This document shows, in pieces, positions 1 to 7,731 of a stretch of 17,489 bases of DNA. The notes under the pieces are model-generated. The model ran no database searches. It saw only the letters and a program-made list of their open reading frames with translations, and was not told where the DNA came from. Where the stretch lies: assembly GCA_946479805.1 (NCBI GenBank), contig CAMLHP010000031.1:1-17489 (forward strand), written 5' to 3'. The number at the start of each line of letters is the position of its first letter. Position 1 is the first letter of the stretch. A program made the position numbers and the translations under genes. The DNA comes from an uncultured Gemmatimonadota bacterium (GTDB lineage Bacteria; Gemmatimonadota; Gemmatimonadetes; Gemmatimonadales; GWC2-71-9).

Positions 1-1421
1 TGGACATGCTGTACATGCCCATGATGGACCTGCAGCAGCACCTCAAGCAGGAGCTCCTGGCCAACCCGTTCCTCGAACTGCTCGAGCCCGAGGAGGACGA
101 GACTGTCGAGGAGAAGCCGGCGGAGCAGGAGAAGGAGGAGGCCAAGAAGGACGACGAGGTCGACTGGGAGGAGATCCTGCTCAACGGTTTCGAGGTCGGC
201 GGCCAGCGGGAGCAGTTCGAGGCCACCGAGTACATCGAGCCGGTGACTGTCGAGACCACCGACCTCGATGACCACCTTCGCGAGCAGCTGCAGATGATGG
301 ACCTCACGCCCCGCCAGCGCCTCCTGGGCGAGGAGTTTCTCGGCAACATCAAGGACGATGGCTACCTCGCAGCTTCGCTGGAGGAGATCCTCGGCTCGAT
401 CAACCACCTGGTCGAGGGGCACATCGCGCGCGCTGACGATGACGACGAGAGCGACGAGGATGAGGACATGGCCGCGGCCGCCGCGCCCGCCGTCGAGCTC
501 TATACCATGGAAGAAGCCGAGGCCATGCTGGAGCTGGTCCAGCACCTCGACCCCGCGGGTGTCGGGGCGCGCGACCTTCGGGAGTGCCTGCTCATCCAGC
601 TGCGCGAGGCGAAGGACGTGGAATCACTGACCTACCGCCTTGTGCACGACGCCTTCCCGGACCTCATTGCTCACCGCTGGAATGACCTCGCGCGCAAGTT
701 CGAGGTTGAGCCCCGGACGGTGCAGGCCGCGGCTGACGCGTTGGCCAAGTACGACCCCAAGCCCGGGCTCAAGTACTCCAACAGGGGCGACGGTTACATC
801 ATTCCGGACCTCGTGGTGGACAAGATTGACAGTCGCTACCAGGTGTTCCTGAATGACTCGGGCGTGCCGCGGCTCAGGCTCTCGCGGGCGTACCAGGAGA
901 TCGCACGCGACAAGAAGAAGATGACCGCGGAGAACCGCGAGTTCATCGCATCGCGGATGAACAGTGCCAACTGGATGATCCAGGCCATCGAGCAGCGGCG
1001 CCAGACCATGCTCAAGGTGATGAACTTCATCGTGGATCGGCAGCGCGACTTCTTCGAGAAGGGTATCGAGTACCTCCGTCCCCTCACGCTGCGTGAGGTG
1101 GCCGACGTCATCAACATGCATGAAAGCACCGTCAGCCGGGTCACCAACGAGAAGTACGTCCAGACTCCGCGCGGCGTGCTGCCGCTCAAGTTCTTCTTCT
1201 CCAGCGCCCTCAGCACCGCCTCGGGCGAGGACGCGAGCGCCCGCTCGATCCGCGCCAAGCTGGAGAAGATGGTAAGCGAGGAAAACACGGCGAAGCCGCT
1301 GACCGACCAGCAGATCGTGCACCTGTTCCAGGAGCAGGGCATACAGATCGCGCGGCGCACCGTGGCCAAGTACAGGGACCAGCTGGGCATCCTGCCAGCG
1401 CGGATGCGCAAGCGGGTATGA
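1..1421 (+). CDS. rpoN: RNA polymerase sigma-54 factor, 5' end outside window
   Basis: Sigma-54 directs RNA polymerase to -24/-12 promoters and needs an AAA+ activator for open-complex formation. The visible 471 residues (counted from the in-frame ATG at 6) begin inside the N-terminal activator-interaction region (MDLQQHLKQELLANPFLE), so about 25 residues and the true start lie upstream of the window. After an acidic linker (about residues 27-56) come the core-binding domain (DPAGVGARDLREC near 182-194) and the DNA-binding part, with a helix-turn-helix around 357-385 (LTLREVADVINMHESTVSRV). The RpoN box ARRTVAKYR is at 449-457, essentially canonical. An extra very acidic plus Ala-rich stretch (about 131-165) interrupts the core-binding region. 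The TGA overlaps the next ATG as ATGA, so the downstream glycosyltransferase is probably translationally coupled. Identification is very secure. Confidence 0.97.
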   Translation, partial: DMLYMPMMDLQQHLKQELLANPFLELLEPEEDETVEEKPAEQEKEEAKKDDEVDWEEILLNGFEVGGQREQFEATEYIEPVTVETTDLDDHLREQLQMMDLTPRQRLLGEEFLGNIKDDGYLAASLEEILGSINHLVEGHIARADDDDESDEDEDMAAAAAPAVELYTMEEAEAMLELVQHLDPAGVGARDLRECLLIQLREAKDVESLTYRLVHDAFPDLIAHRWNDLARKFEVEPRTVQAAADALAKYDPKPGLKYSNRGDGYIIPDLVVDKIDSRYQVFLNDSGVPRLRLSRAYQEIARDKKKMTAENREFIASRMNSANWMIQAIEQRRQTMLKVMNFIVDRQRDFFEKGIEYLRPLTLREVADVINMHESTVSRVTNEKYVQTPRGVLPLKFFFSSALSTASGEDASARSIRAKLEKMVSEENTAKPLTDQQIVHLFQEQGIQIARRTVAKYRDQLGILPARMRKRV

Positions 1422-2377
1422 CCGCGCTTCCGGCCCGCGTGCCGGTGGACGTCAGCGTGCTGGTACCGGCCAAGGACGAGGCCGAGAACCTGCCCGAGTT
1501 CGTGCGGCTCACCCGTGAGGCGCTCGACCAGGCCGGATTTCGCTGGGAACTGGTGATCGTCAACGACGGCTCTCGCGACGAGTCGGATCAGGTGCTGGCG
1601 GAACTGGCGGCGGACAATCCGATGCTGAGAGTTGTCACCCACCGAAGCCAGCGGGGCATAGCCGATGCGCTGCAGTCAGCCGGGGAGGTCGCCCGGGGCG
1701 ACATCTTCGTCTTCTATCCCGCCGATCTCCAGTACCTCCCCGAGGACATTCCCCAGCTGGTCCTCCCAATCCTCGAGGGCCGCGCCGACATGGTCACCGG
1801 CACCAAGCAGGGCGCCTACGAGAAGGCATTTGTCTCCGGGGTTTACAACGGGCTGTCGCGGATGCTCTTCGGGGTGCGGGTAACCGACCTCAACTCGGTC
1901 AAGGCATTCCGGAGAGAAGTGATGGACGGAATGGCACTCCGCCCCGACTGGCACCGCTTCATGGTGGTCATCGCCGCCGTCGAGGGCTACCGCATCGTCG
2001 GCCGGCCCGTCCCCCTCCACCCCCGCCGTGCCGGCACCTCCAAGTTCACGTGGAAGCGCATCCCGGTGGGAGTTGTGGACCTGATCTCGGTCTGGTTCAC
2101 GCTCCGCTTCGGCCGCAAGCCGATGCTCTTCTTCGGCCTGGCGGGGGCCATACTCTTTCTGGTCGGCTTTCTTGCGGGCATCGCCGCGCTGATCCTGCGG
2201 TTCGGTTACGGGGTCGGCTTCCGGCCACTGGTGGACCTGGTGTCCATGATGGTCATCTCCGGGATCGTCCTGTTCGGCTTCGGCTTCGTGGGCGAAATGA
2301 TCGCCGGGCTCCGGGAAGAAAACCGCGAACTGATGCGGCGGATCTCCCGGTCGGTTCCTCCCGGCGACTCGGCCTGA
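1418..2377 (+). CDS. Membrane-anchored family 2 glycosyltransferase (GtrB/ArnC/DPM1-like)
   Basis: The 319-residue protein has an N-terminal GT-A fold (about 10-225) and two C-terminal hydrophobic segments (about 235-260 and 270-295), the layout of GtrB/ArnC-type polyprenyl-phosphate sugar synthases. These enzymes move a sugar from a nucleotide donor onto a lipid phosphate on the cytoplasmic membrane face. Visible motifs are VSVLVPAKDEAENLP at the start of the fold, the nucleotide-binding VIVNDGS (Asp50), and YPADLQYLPED at 100-110. The last corresponds to the metal-binding DXDXQ motif, but the first Asp is Pro101; Asp103 and Gln105 remain. TDLNSVKAF (156-164) matches the conserved acceptor-side region. 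The ATG at 1418 overlaps the rpoN stop by 4 bp. The donor sugar and lipid cannot be read from the sequence. An inactive or altered-metal enzyme is possible because of the missing Asp. Confidence 0.9.
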   Translation: MTALPARVPVDVSVLVPAKDEAENLPEFVRLTREALDQAGFRWELVIVNDGSRDESDQVLAELAADNPMLRVVTHRSQRGIADALQSAGEVARGDIFVFYPADLQYLPEDIPQLVLPILEGRADMVTGTKQGAYEKAFVSGVYNGLSRMLFGVRVTDLNSVKAFRREVMDGMALRPDWHRFMVVIAAVEGYRIVGRPVPLHPRRAGTSKFTWKRIPVGVVDLISVWFTLRFGRKPMLFFGLAGAILFLVGFLAGIAALILRFGYGVGFRPLVDLVSMMVISGIVLFGFGFVGEMIAGLREENRELMRRISRSVPPGDSA

Positions 2378-2383
2378 CCCAGC

Positions 2384-3526
2384 GTGCGGGTCACCTTCCT
2401 GACCCACAACTATCCGCGCCGGACTGGTGACGTCTCGGGCGCCTTTCTCGCGACCCTCGCGGCTGCGCTGGTCCGCCGCGGCGTGTCTGTCAGTGTCGTC
2501 GCGCCGAGCGACGGAGGGCAGGGTGGGGAAGAGGAAGACGGCGGCGTCCGGGTGCGGCGGGTGCGATATGCCGCAGCCCGCCACGAAACCATAGCATACC
2601 GCGGGGTCATGGCCGACGCGCTGAAGAGTCCAGCCGGACTCCGCGCCCTCGGCGGACTGTGGCGGGCACTCAGATCGGCCGCGGAAGCGGAGATCGACGA
2701 CGGCGCAAACCTGATCCACGCTCATTGGTGGGTGCCTGCCGGGCTCGCGGCGCCCGGCAGGGTACCGATGGTGCTCACCAGCCATGGCACCGATGCCGCG
2801 CTGCTCACGCGCTCAGCAGTCGCCAGGCGGCTGGCTCGCCCGGTGTACAGGCGGGCAAGTGTCGTGACGGCCGTGTCCCGCGAGATGGCGGGTTGGATCG
2901 AGAATGGTGTCGGACGCCATGTGCCGCGGGAGCACATTCATCCGATGCCGGTGGAGACGGGGCGCTACCAGTGGACCGGCGGTGGCGGGGGAGCCGTGGT
3001 GGTCGCTCGGCTCGCAGGCCAGAAGCGAGTGGACCTCGCGCTCCGCTGCATCGGCTTCCTGTCGACGCTCGGTGCGTCGCTCCCGTTGACCATCGTGGGC
3101 GATGGCCCCGAGCGCGGCAATCTCGAGGCACTGGCCCGCGAGCTGGGCATAACCGACCGGGTCCGCTTCGCGGGCGCCCTGCCACCGAGCGAGGTCCCGG
3201 CGGTGCTCGCCACCGCCGACCTCATGTACTTTCCCGCACAGGGAGAAGGATTCGGGCTCGCCGCCGCGGAGGCCCTGATGTCCGGTGTGCCGGTGATAGC
3301 GTGCTGGGACGGCGGCGGTGTGCTCGACGTCGTGCCCGAACGCGGCGCAGGGAGGCGCACGCTGCCCGCGCCCGACGCGCTCGCCGACGCGACCCTCGAC
3401 ATCCTGTCGGACGATGGCCGCCTCCGCGAGGCCCGCGAAGCGGGAGAGTTCTGGCGGCGCCGCCTCGCCCCCGACACCGTGGCCGAGGTGTGCGAAGGCT
3501 GGTATCGCGAGGCGCTGGGTGAGTAG
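2384..3526 (+). CDS. Family 4 glycosyltransferase (GT-B, retaining)
   Basis: The 380-residue protein has the two-Rossmann GT-B architecture of family 4 glycosyltransferases. The N-terminal acceptor domain begins RVTFLTHNYPRRTGDVSGAF and contains HAHWWVPAG (112-120) and SHGTD (133-137). The C-terminal donor domain starts near 203 with VVVARLAGQKRVDLAL (phosphate-binding Arg209 and Lys214) and carries the EX7E motif at Glu288-Glu296 in EGFGLAAAE. Such enzymes transfer an activated sugar to a lipid or glycan in the cytoplasm. The start is GTG, 6 bp after the preceding stop and without a clear ribosome binding site; the conserved first beta strand begins right after it, which supports this start. 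Context suggests glycan assembly on a lipid carrier with the preceding glycosyltransferase. Specificity is unknown. Confidence 0.92.
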   Translation: MRVTFLTHNYPRRTGDVSGAFLATLAAALVRRGVSVSVVAPSDGGQGGEEEDGGVRVRRVRYAAARHETIAYRGVMADALKSPAGLRALGGLWRALRSAAEAEIDDGANLIHAHWWVPAGLAAPGRVPMVLTSHGTDAALLTRSAVARRLARPVYRRASVVTAVSREMAGWIENGVGRHVPREHIHPMPVETGRYQWTGGGGGAVVVARLAGQKRVDLALRCIGFLSTLGASLPLTIVGDGPERGNLEALARELGITDRVRFAGALPPSEVPAVLATADLMYFPAQGEGFGLAAAEALMSGVPVIACWDGGGVLDVVPERGAGRRTLPAPDALADATLDILSDDGRLREAREAGEFWRRRLAPDTVAEVCEGWYREALGE

Positions 3527-4460
3527 TTCGTGGTCGCGCAGTCGCTGGCTCACCATATTCCGGTGGGTGGTGACAGTTGCGGTCGTTGTGCTTGCCGGCC
3601 GCGAACTGGTGCGTGGCTGGGACCAGCTCCGCTCGCAGCCGGTGTCCTGGGCAGTGCGTCCGCTACTGCTCCTGGCGAGCGTCCTGGTTGTGTGGCTGAT
3701 GTACGCGCTGCTGGTCCAGGCCTGGCGGGTCATGCTGAGGGGCTGGGCGCAGGAGCTGGGGTGGTGGCGCTCGGTGCGGATCTGGACCGTGTCGAGCCTG
3801 GGCAAGTACATCCCGGGCAAGGTCTGGGCGATTGCCGGCATGGCACTCATGGCCCAGCGCGCCGGGGTGAAGGCCTGGGCCGCAACCGCGTCCGCGGTGG
3901 TGCTGCAGGCGCTCGCAGTTGGCAGCGGTGCTGCCGTCACCGGCGTGGCAGGCACGGCCGAGCTCGAGGCAACGGCGCCCTGGACCCGGCTGGCCCTCTG
4001 GGGCCTGATCGCCGCTGCTGTTCTTGGGCTCGCGCTGCTGCTCTGGCCGCCAGCCACCAGGAGGCTGTTTCGGCTGGCCAGGGTGGAGGTGCCGGCCGGC
4101 TCCTCTCCCGGCGCTGGTGCCGCCGCTTTCGGGCTGGCCGCCAACATCGTTGCGTGGTGTGGCTACGGGCTGGGCCTCTGGCTCCTGGCTCACGGGCTGC
4201 TCCACGTTCCGGAGCTTGGCATCGGCCACGCCATAGGCGCATTTACTGCCTCGTACGTTGCGGGCCTGCTCGCGCTGCCCGCTCCCGGTGGCATAGGCGT
4301 GCGGGAGTTCGTCTTCTATGCGATGCTTGACGGAGTGGTGGGCCCCGCCAATGCCGTCGCACTCGCAATTGCCTCGCGGGTGCAGCTCACCCTGACCGAA
4401 CTGGGCGCCGCGGCGCCATTCCTGCTTTCAACCAAGGAGCCTGATCGTGGCAAAGGCTGA
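3519..4460 (+). CDS. Flippase-like membrane protein, LPG_synthase_TM / UPF0104 family
   Basis: This 313-residue integral membrane protein belongs to the lysylphosphatidylglycerol-synthase transmembrane family (UPF0104, AglD-like), whose stand-alone members are often found with glycosyltransferases and are proposed to handle lipid-linked substrates. About seven or eight hydrophobic segments are visible (for example 13-28, 47-68, 122-145, 157-177, 203-226, 236-254). Hallmark motifs are SSLGKYIPGKVW at 92-103 and PAPGGIGVREF at 254-264. The frame stays open far upstream, but the upstream part is the shadow of the preceding glycosyltransferase. I place the start at GTG 3519, which overlaps that gene's end by 8 bp and gives the usual short N-terminus before the first helix. 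It lacks the lysyl-transferase domain of MprF. The transported lipid cannot be assigned. Confidence 0.88.
   Translation: MSSSWSRSRWLTIFRWVVTVAVVVLAGRELVRGWDQLRSQPVSWAVRPLLLLASVLVVWLMYALLVQAWRVMLRGWAQELGWWRSVRIWTVSSLGKYIPGKVWAIAGMALMAQRAGVKAWAATASAVVLQALAVGSGAAVTGVAGTAELEATAPWTRLALWGLIAAAVLGLALLLWPPATRRLFRLARVEVPAGSSPGAGAAAFGLAANIVAWCGYGLGLWLLAHGLLHVPELGIGHAIGAFTASYVAGLLALPAPGGIGVREFVFYAMLDGVVGPANAVALAIASRVQLTLTELGAAAPFLLSTKEPDRGKG
4434..4439 (+). promoter_or_regulatory. Strong ribosome binding site for the YfhO-family gene
   Basis: AAGGAG lies 7 nt before GTG 4447, inside the last codons of the preceding gene. It is one of the best Shine-Dalgarno matches in the window and fixes the downstream start at GTG 4447, giving a 14-bp overlap. 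Confidence 0.8.
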
Positions 4461-6843
4461 TCCTGGCCCCACGCCGCAAGCCACCGACGCCCCGCTGGTT
4501 GCCGCCGACCCGAAACACCCGGTTCTGCTCGCGGCGCTGCTGTTTGTCCTGCCGGTGGCGCTGCTCTGCTGGCCCCTGGCCCAGGGCAGGTTTCTCGGCG
4601 GGCTTCACAGTGACCAGTATTCCGCCGGCTTCGCATTCCGGGATTTCGGAGCGAAGTACTTCCTCGAGCACGGCAGCATACCCCAGTGGAACCCGTACCT
4701 GTTTGGTGGAATGCCGTTCGTCGGCGGCATGCACGGTGACATTTTCTACCCCACGGCGTGGCTCCGCCTGATCCTGCCCACCGGCACCGCGATGGGACTG
4801 GGCTATGCCATCCACCTCGTGCTGGCCGGGCTCTTCCTCTACCTGCTGCTCCGTGCGCTCCGAGTCAGTTGGGGTGGTGCTGTGGCTGGCGGCCTGGCCT
4901 ACGAGCTCACCGGGATCGTCGCATCGATGGTTCACCCGGGGCACGACGGAAAGCTCTACGCCGCTGCGCTGGCACCTCTCCTGTTCCTCACATTGGTCCG
5001 CGCCATCCGAGATGGCCGCTCGTCATGGTTTGCGCTAACGGCCCTCGCCGTGGGTCTGGTGCTGCTGACGCCCCATCCCCAGATGTCATACTACATCCTG
5101 GTGGCAGCGGGCCTGTGGTCGCTATGGCTTGCATTCGGTGCCAGTGAGCGGATCTCGCAGGCCCGGCCGGTTCCGGCGCTCGCGCTTGCCCTGACTGCTG
5201 TGCTCCTGGGCGTGGGCATCTCGGCGCTCCAGTACCTGCCGATGTTCGAGTACACCCCGCACATGGCGCGCGGGAGCACCCCGGGGTGGGAGTACTCCAC
5301 CGGCTATTCCCTGCCACCGGAAGAGCTCGTGGGCAGCGTTATTCCGGAGTTCAACGGCCTCGGGCCGGAAGCCTACTGGGGTCGCAACTTCTTCAAGCTC
5401 CACAACGAGTACCTCGGCATCGTCGTGGTGGGCCTGGCCATCATTGGCGCAGTCAGCTGGCGTCGCCGCCGGGTGGTACTGCCACTCGCAGCAATCGCGC
5501 TGCTCTTCCTCATGGTATCGCTCGGCGGGCACACGCCGTTCTACCGCCTGTGGTACGAGGTGATGCCGTACATGAAGAAGGTCAGGGCACCGGGCATGGC
5601 CTTCTTCCTGGTGGCGATGCCGGTGGCGATGTTCGCTGGCATGGGGGTCGACCGGCTGCTCCGGAAGGAAGTCTCCCCGCGGCTGGTGCTGGGCGTATTC
5701 GGCGGGCTGGCAGCATTCGCGGTCCTGGCTGCCATCGGCGTGCTGCAGGGAATTGCTGCCGGACTGGCTGATCCACGCATGGCGGCGCACGCGGCCGCCA
5801 ATTCAGGCGCGCTGGCGGCCGGTGGCGTGCGGGCACTCATGTTCGCGGCAGCGGCCGGCGGAGTTGCATGGGCACTGGCTGCGGGCAGGGTCCGGGGCAG
5901 CTGGCCTGCCATCGCGCTCGCACTGCTGGTGGTGATCGACCTGGGAAGCGTGGAACGGAAGTTCTTCGTCTTCGGTGGCCCGTCGGCGGAGCTATTCGCC
6001 GGGGACCCCGTGACCGACTACATGGACTCGCTTCCCAGCCCGGTGCGCTTGTTCGATGCGCCGGGCCAGAACGTCATCGGGGTACCGAGCGTCTATCCGG
6101 GTTCATGGCTGATGGGACGGCGGGTGCAGAACACGTTCGGCTATCACGGCAATGAGGTGCGGTATTACGACGATGTCTGGGGCGGCAAGAACGTCTACGC
6201 GAACCTGACGAGCGGCTCGCTCTGGAACCTGTGGGCGGTCAATTACGTGGTGCTGCCAGGGCCGCTCGAGCTTCCCGGCTTCGAGCAGGCGCTTGGACCC
6301 GTCACCACCACACCCGGCGGCACTGCGTACCTCTACAAGCGCACCGAGCCTCAGCCCTGGGCACGGGTAGTTCCCGCTGCGGTAAAGATCCCCGGCGAGC
6401 GCATCATCCCGACGGTCACCGACCAGTCGTTCCCACTCGACAACGTCGTCATCCTCTCTGACTCCGCAGCGGTGGTGGTGCCGCCCATGGGCCAGACGCT
6501 TCCAGCGCCGAGCCCACTGCAGGCCACTGTCTCGGAGTGGATGCCTGGGAAGATGACCGTGGAACTGTCGGGCGAAGAGCCGCGATCGACCTGGCTGGTG
6601 GTGGCAGAGACCTGGCTGCCGGGCTGGACGGCGCGGGTCGACAGCGCGACAGTGTCGGTGGAGCGGGGGAACAACGCGCAGATCACGGTGCCGCTGCCGC
6701 CGGGCGCGCGCCGGGTGGAGCTGGAGTTCACCAGCCCCGGCTACAAGCTGGGTCGCCTGATTTCGCTGGTCTCGCTGCTGGCCGTACTGGCCTGGCTCGC
6801 AGTTCCCGTCCTGGGGCGCCGGAAGGCGCCGGCCGAGGCCTGA
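4447..6843 (+). CDS. YfhO-family multi-pass membrane protein (GT-C-like)
   Basis: The 798-residue protein matches the bacterial YfhO family, GT-C-like proteins with 10 or more membrane helices that in studied Firmicutes help glycosylate lipoteichoic acids using lipid-phosphate sugars. After a short cytoplasmic tail the first helix (about 25-43) is followed by an extracytoplasmic loop with LHSDQYSAGF (Ser-Asp-Gln at 55-57) and WNPYLFGGMPFVGG (81-94), the typical YfhO loop and candidate catalytic region. Many helices fill about 110-510. A soluble C-terminal region (about 515-770, with PWARVVPAA and WLPGWTARVD) is followed by a final helix near 772-790, also typical of the family. The start is set by AAGGAG 7 nt before the GTG. 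Next to a mannosyl-phosphate-polyprenol synthase it is a plausible acceptor-side transferase; substrate and acceptor are unknown. Confidence 0.88.
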   Translation: MAKADPGPTPQATDAPLVAADPKHPVLLAALLFVLPVALLCWPLAQGRFLGGLHSDQYSAGFAFRDFGAKYFLEHGSIPQWNPYLFGGMPFVGGMHGDIFYPTAWLRLILPTGTAMGLGYAIHLVLAGLFLYLLLRALRVSWGGAVAGGLAYELTGIVASMVHPGHDGKLYAAALAPLLFLTLVRAIRDGRSSWFALTALAVGLVLLTPHPQMSYYILVAAGLWSLWLAFGASERISQARPVPALALALTAVLLGVGISALQYLPMFEYTPHMARGSTPGWEYSTGYSLPPEELVGSVIPEFNGLGPEAYWGRNFFKLHNEYLGIVVVGLAIIGAVSWRRRRVVLPLAAIALLFLMVSLGGHTPFYRLWYEVMPYMKKVRAPGMAFFLVAMPVAMFAGMGVDRLLRKEVSPRLVLGVFGGLAAFAVLAAIGVLQGIAAGLADPRMAAHAAANSGALAAGGVRALMFAAAAGGVAWALAAGRVRGSWPAIALALLVVIDLGSVERKFFVFGGPSAELFAGDPVTDYMDSLPSPVRLFDAPGQNVIGVPSVYPGSWLMGRRVQNTFGYHGNEVRYYDDVWGGKNVYANLTSGSLWNLWAVNYVVLPGPLELPGFEQALGPVTTTPGGTAYLYKRTEPQPWARVVPAAVKIPGERIIPTVTDQSFPLDNVVILSDSAAVVVPPMGQTLPAPSPLQATVSEWMPGKMTVELSGEEPRSTWLVVAETWLPGWTARVDSATVSVERGNNAQITVPLPPGARRVELEFTSPGYKLGRLISLVSLLAVLAWLAVPVLGRRKAPAEA

Positions 6844-6848
6844 TTATC

Positions 6849-7646
6849 TTGGGCGACCATACCGCGCCGACCCTTGGCGCCCGCGGCCACCTGGAGGAAC
6901 CGCGTCTGAGCGAGCAAGCCCTGACAGTCGCCGAACGGTATCTCGTGTGCGTGCCCACGTACAACGAGCGCCAGAACCTGCCCCTGATCGCGCCCCAGAT
7001 CCTGGCGCAGGACCCCAGGCTCGAGATCCTGGTCATTGATGACGGCTCGCCCGACGGCACCGGAGAGGTTGCCGACGAGCTGGCGTCGGCAGATCCACGG
7101 ATACATGTGCTGCACCGGACAGCGAAGCAGGGGCTGGGGCGCGCCTATCTCGCGGGCTTCCGCTGGGCACTCGAAAATGGCTATGAGTACATCTTCGAGA
7201 TGGATGCCGACTTCTCGCATGATCCCAAGTTCCTGCCGGCCTTCATTGAGGCCATCAAGACCGCAGATGTGGTCGTCGGGTCCAGGTACAAGCAGGGCGT
7301 GAACGTCATCAACTGGCCCATGTCCCGTTTGCTGCTATCGCTGGGCGCAAACCAGTACGCCAAGGTCATCACCGGCCTTCCAGTGGAGGACTCGACAGGC
7401 GGCTTCAAGTGCTTCCGGCGAAAGGTGCTGGAGAGCCTGGAACTGGACCGGGTCAAGTCGAACGGCTATGCCTTCCAGATCGAGATGAGCTTCCGGGCCT
7501 GGAAAAAGGGATTCCGGATCGTCGAGATTCCGATCGTTTTCACCGACCGGGTGGAAGGGCAGAGCAAGATGAGCAGGAAGATCGTGCGGGAAGCGATATG
7601 GATGGTGTGGTGGCTGAGGCTCCGCTCGATGTTCAACAGACTGTGA
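6849..7646 (+). CDS. Polyprenol-phosphate-mannose synthase-like family 2 glycosyltransferase (DPM1/Ppm1 type)
   Basis: The protein resembles soluble DPM1-type enzymes, which transfer mannose from GDP-mannose to a polyprenyl phosphate to make the lipid-linked donor used by GT-C transferases. Motifs, numbered from TTG 6849 (265 residues), are YLVCVPTYNERQNL (31-44), LVIDDGSPDGTG (61-72), GLGRAYLAGF (95-104), the intact metal-binding MDADFSHDP (118-126), STGGFKCFRR and GYAFQIEMSFRAWKKGF. No membrane helices follow the catalytic domain, unlike the other family 2 enzyme in this cluster. The start is uncertain: TTG 6849 (weak GAGG 10 nt upstream), or CTG 6906 (residue 20), which sits 8 nt behind a strong GGAGG and gives a more typical length of 246 residues. 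GTG 6945 would cut into the first beta strand. Mannose specificity is inferred from family resemblance. Confidence 0.92.
   Translation: MGDHTAPTLGARGHLEEPRLSEQALTVAERYLVCVPTYNERQNLPLIAPQILAQDPRLEILVIDDGSPDGTGEVADELASADPRIHVLHRTAKQGLGRAYLAGFRWALENGYEYIFEMDADFSHDPKFLPAFIEAIKTADVVVGSRYKQGVNVINWPMSRLLLSLGANQYAKVITGLPVEDSTGGFKCFRRKVLESLELDRVKSNGYAFQIEMSFRAWKKGFRIVEIPIVFTDRVEGQSKMSRKIVREAIWMVWWLRLRSMFNRL
6893..6897 (+). promoter_or_regulatory. Strong ribosome binding site pointing to a non-standard start
   Basis: GGAGG lies inside the open reading frame of the mannose-synthase-like gene. The codon at normal distance (8 nt spacer) is CTG 6906; no ATG, GTG or TTG in frame is well placed. The site may mark the true initiation point or be a chance match. 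Confidence 0.5.
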
Positions 7647-7731
7647 ACTGGCGCAACGGCCTGAACGGTGACGGCAACTGCGTGAACGGGAACGGCAAGC
7701 GCGTGAACGGGACAGCGAAGGCGTGAATGGT
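7643..7731 (+). repeat. Degenerate about 21-bp tandem repeat between two operon genes
   Basis: Four to five imperfect units built on GTGAACGG followed by ACGGCAA run from the stop of the mannose-synthase-like gene to the start of dapF. The clearest copies are 7660-7680, 7681-7701 and 7702-7721, with a partial copy from 7722 and a more diverged one at the left edge. Units are 21, 21 and 20 bp. Every unit contains GTGA or CTGA, giving several start/stop-like triplets. In one frame the run reads as an Asn-Gly-rich peptide, but I see no evidence that it is translated. Origin by slippage is likely. Confidence 0.75.

Noticed and set aside
3318..3518. Upstream in-frame extension of the flippase-like gene
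   Set aside because: The stretch is antiphase to the family 4 glycosyltransferase, reads as Arg/Ser/Pro-rich noise, and GTG 3519 gives a normal N-terminus.
1676..4147. Long minus-strand open frames opposite the glycosyltransferase and flippase genes (1676-2785 and 2813-4147)
   Set aside because: These are shadows produced by GC-rich codon bias. The plus-strand frames carry clear family motifs, and the antisense translations are low-complexity Arg/Ala/Pro/His-rich.
7643..7731. Short repeat array considered as a CRISPR or riboswitch
   Set aside because: Units are adjacent and degenerate with no unique spacers, no cas genes are nearby, and no riboswitch core motif is visible.
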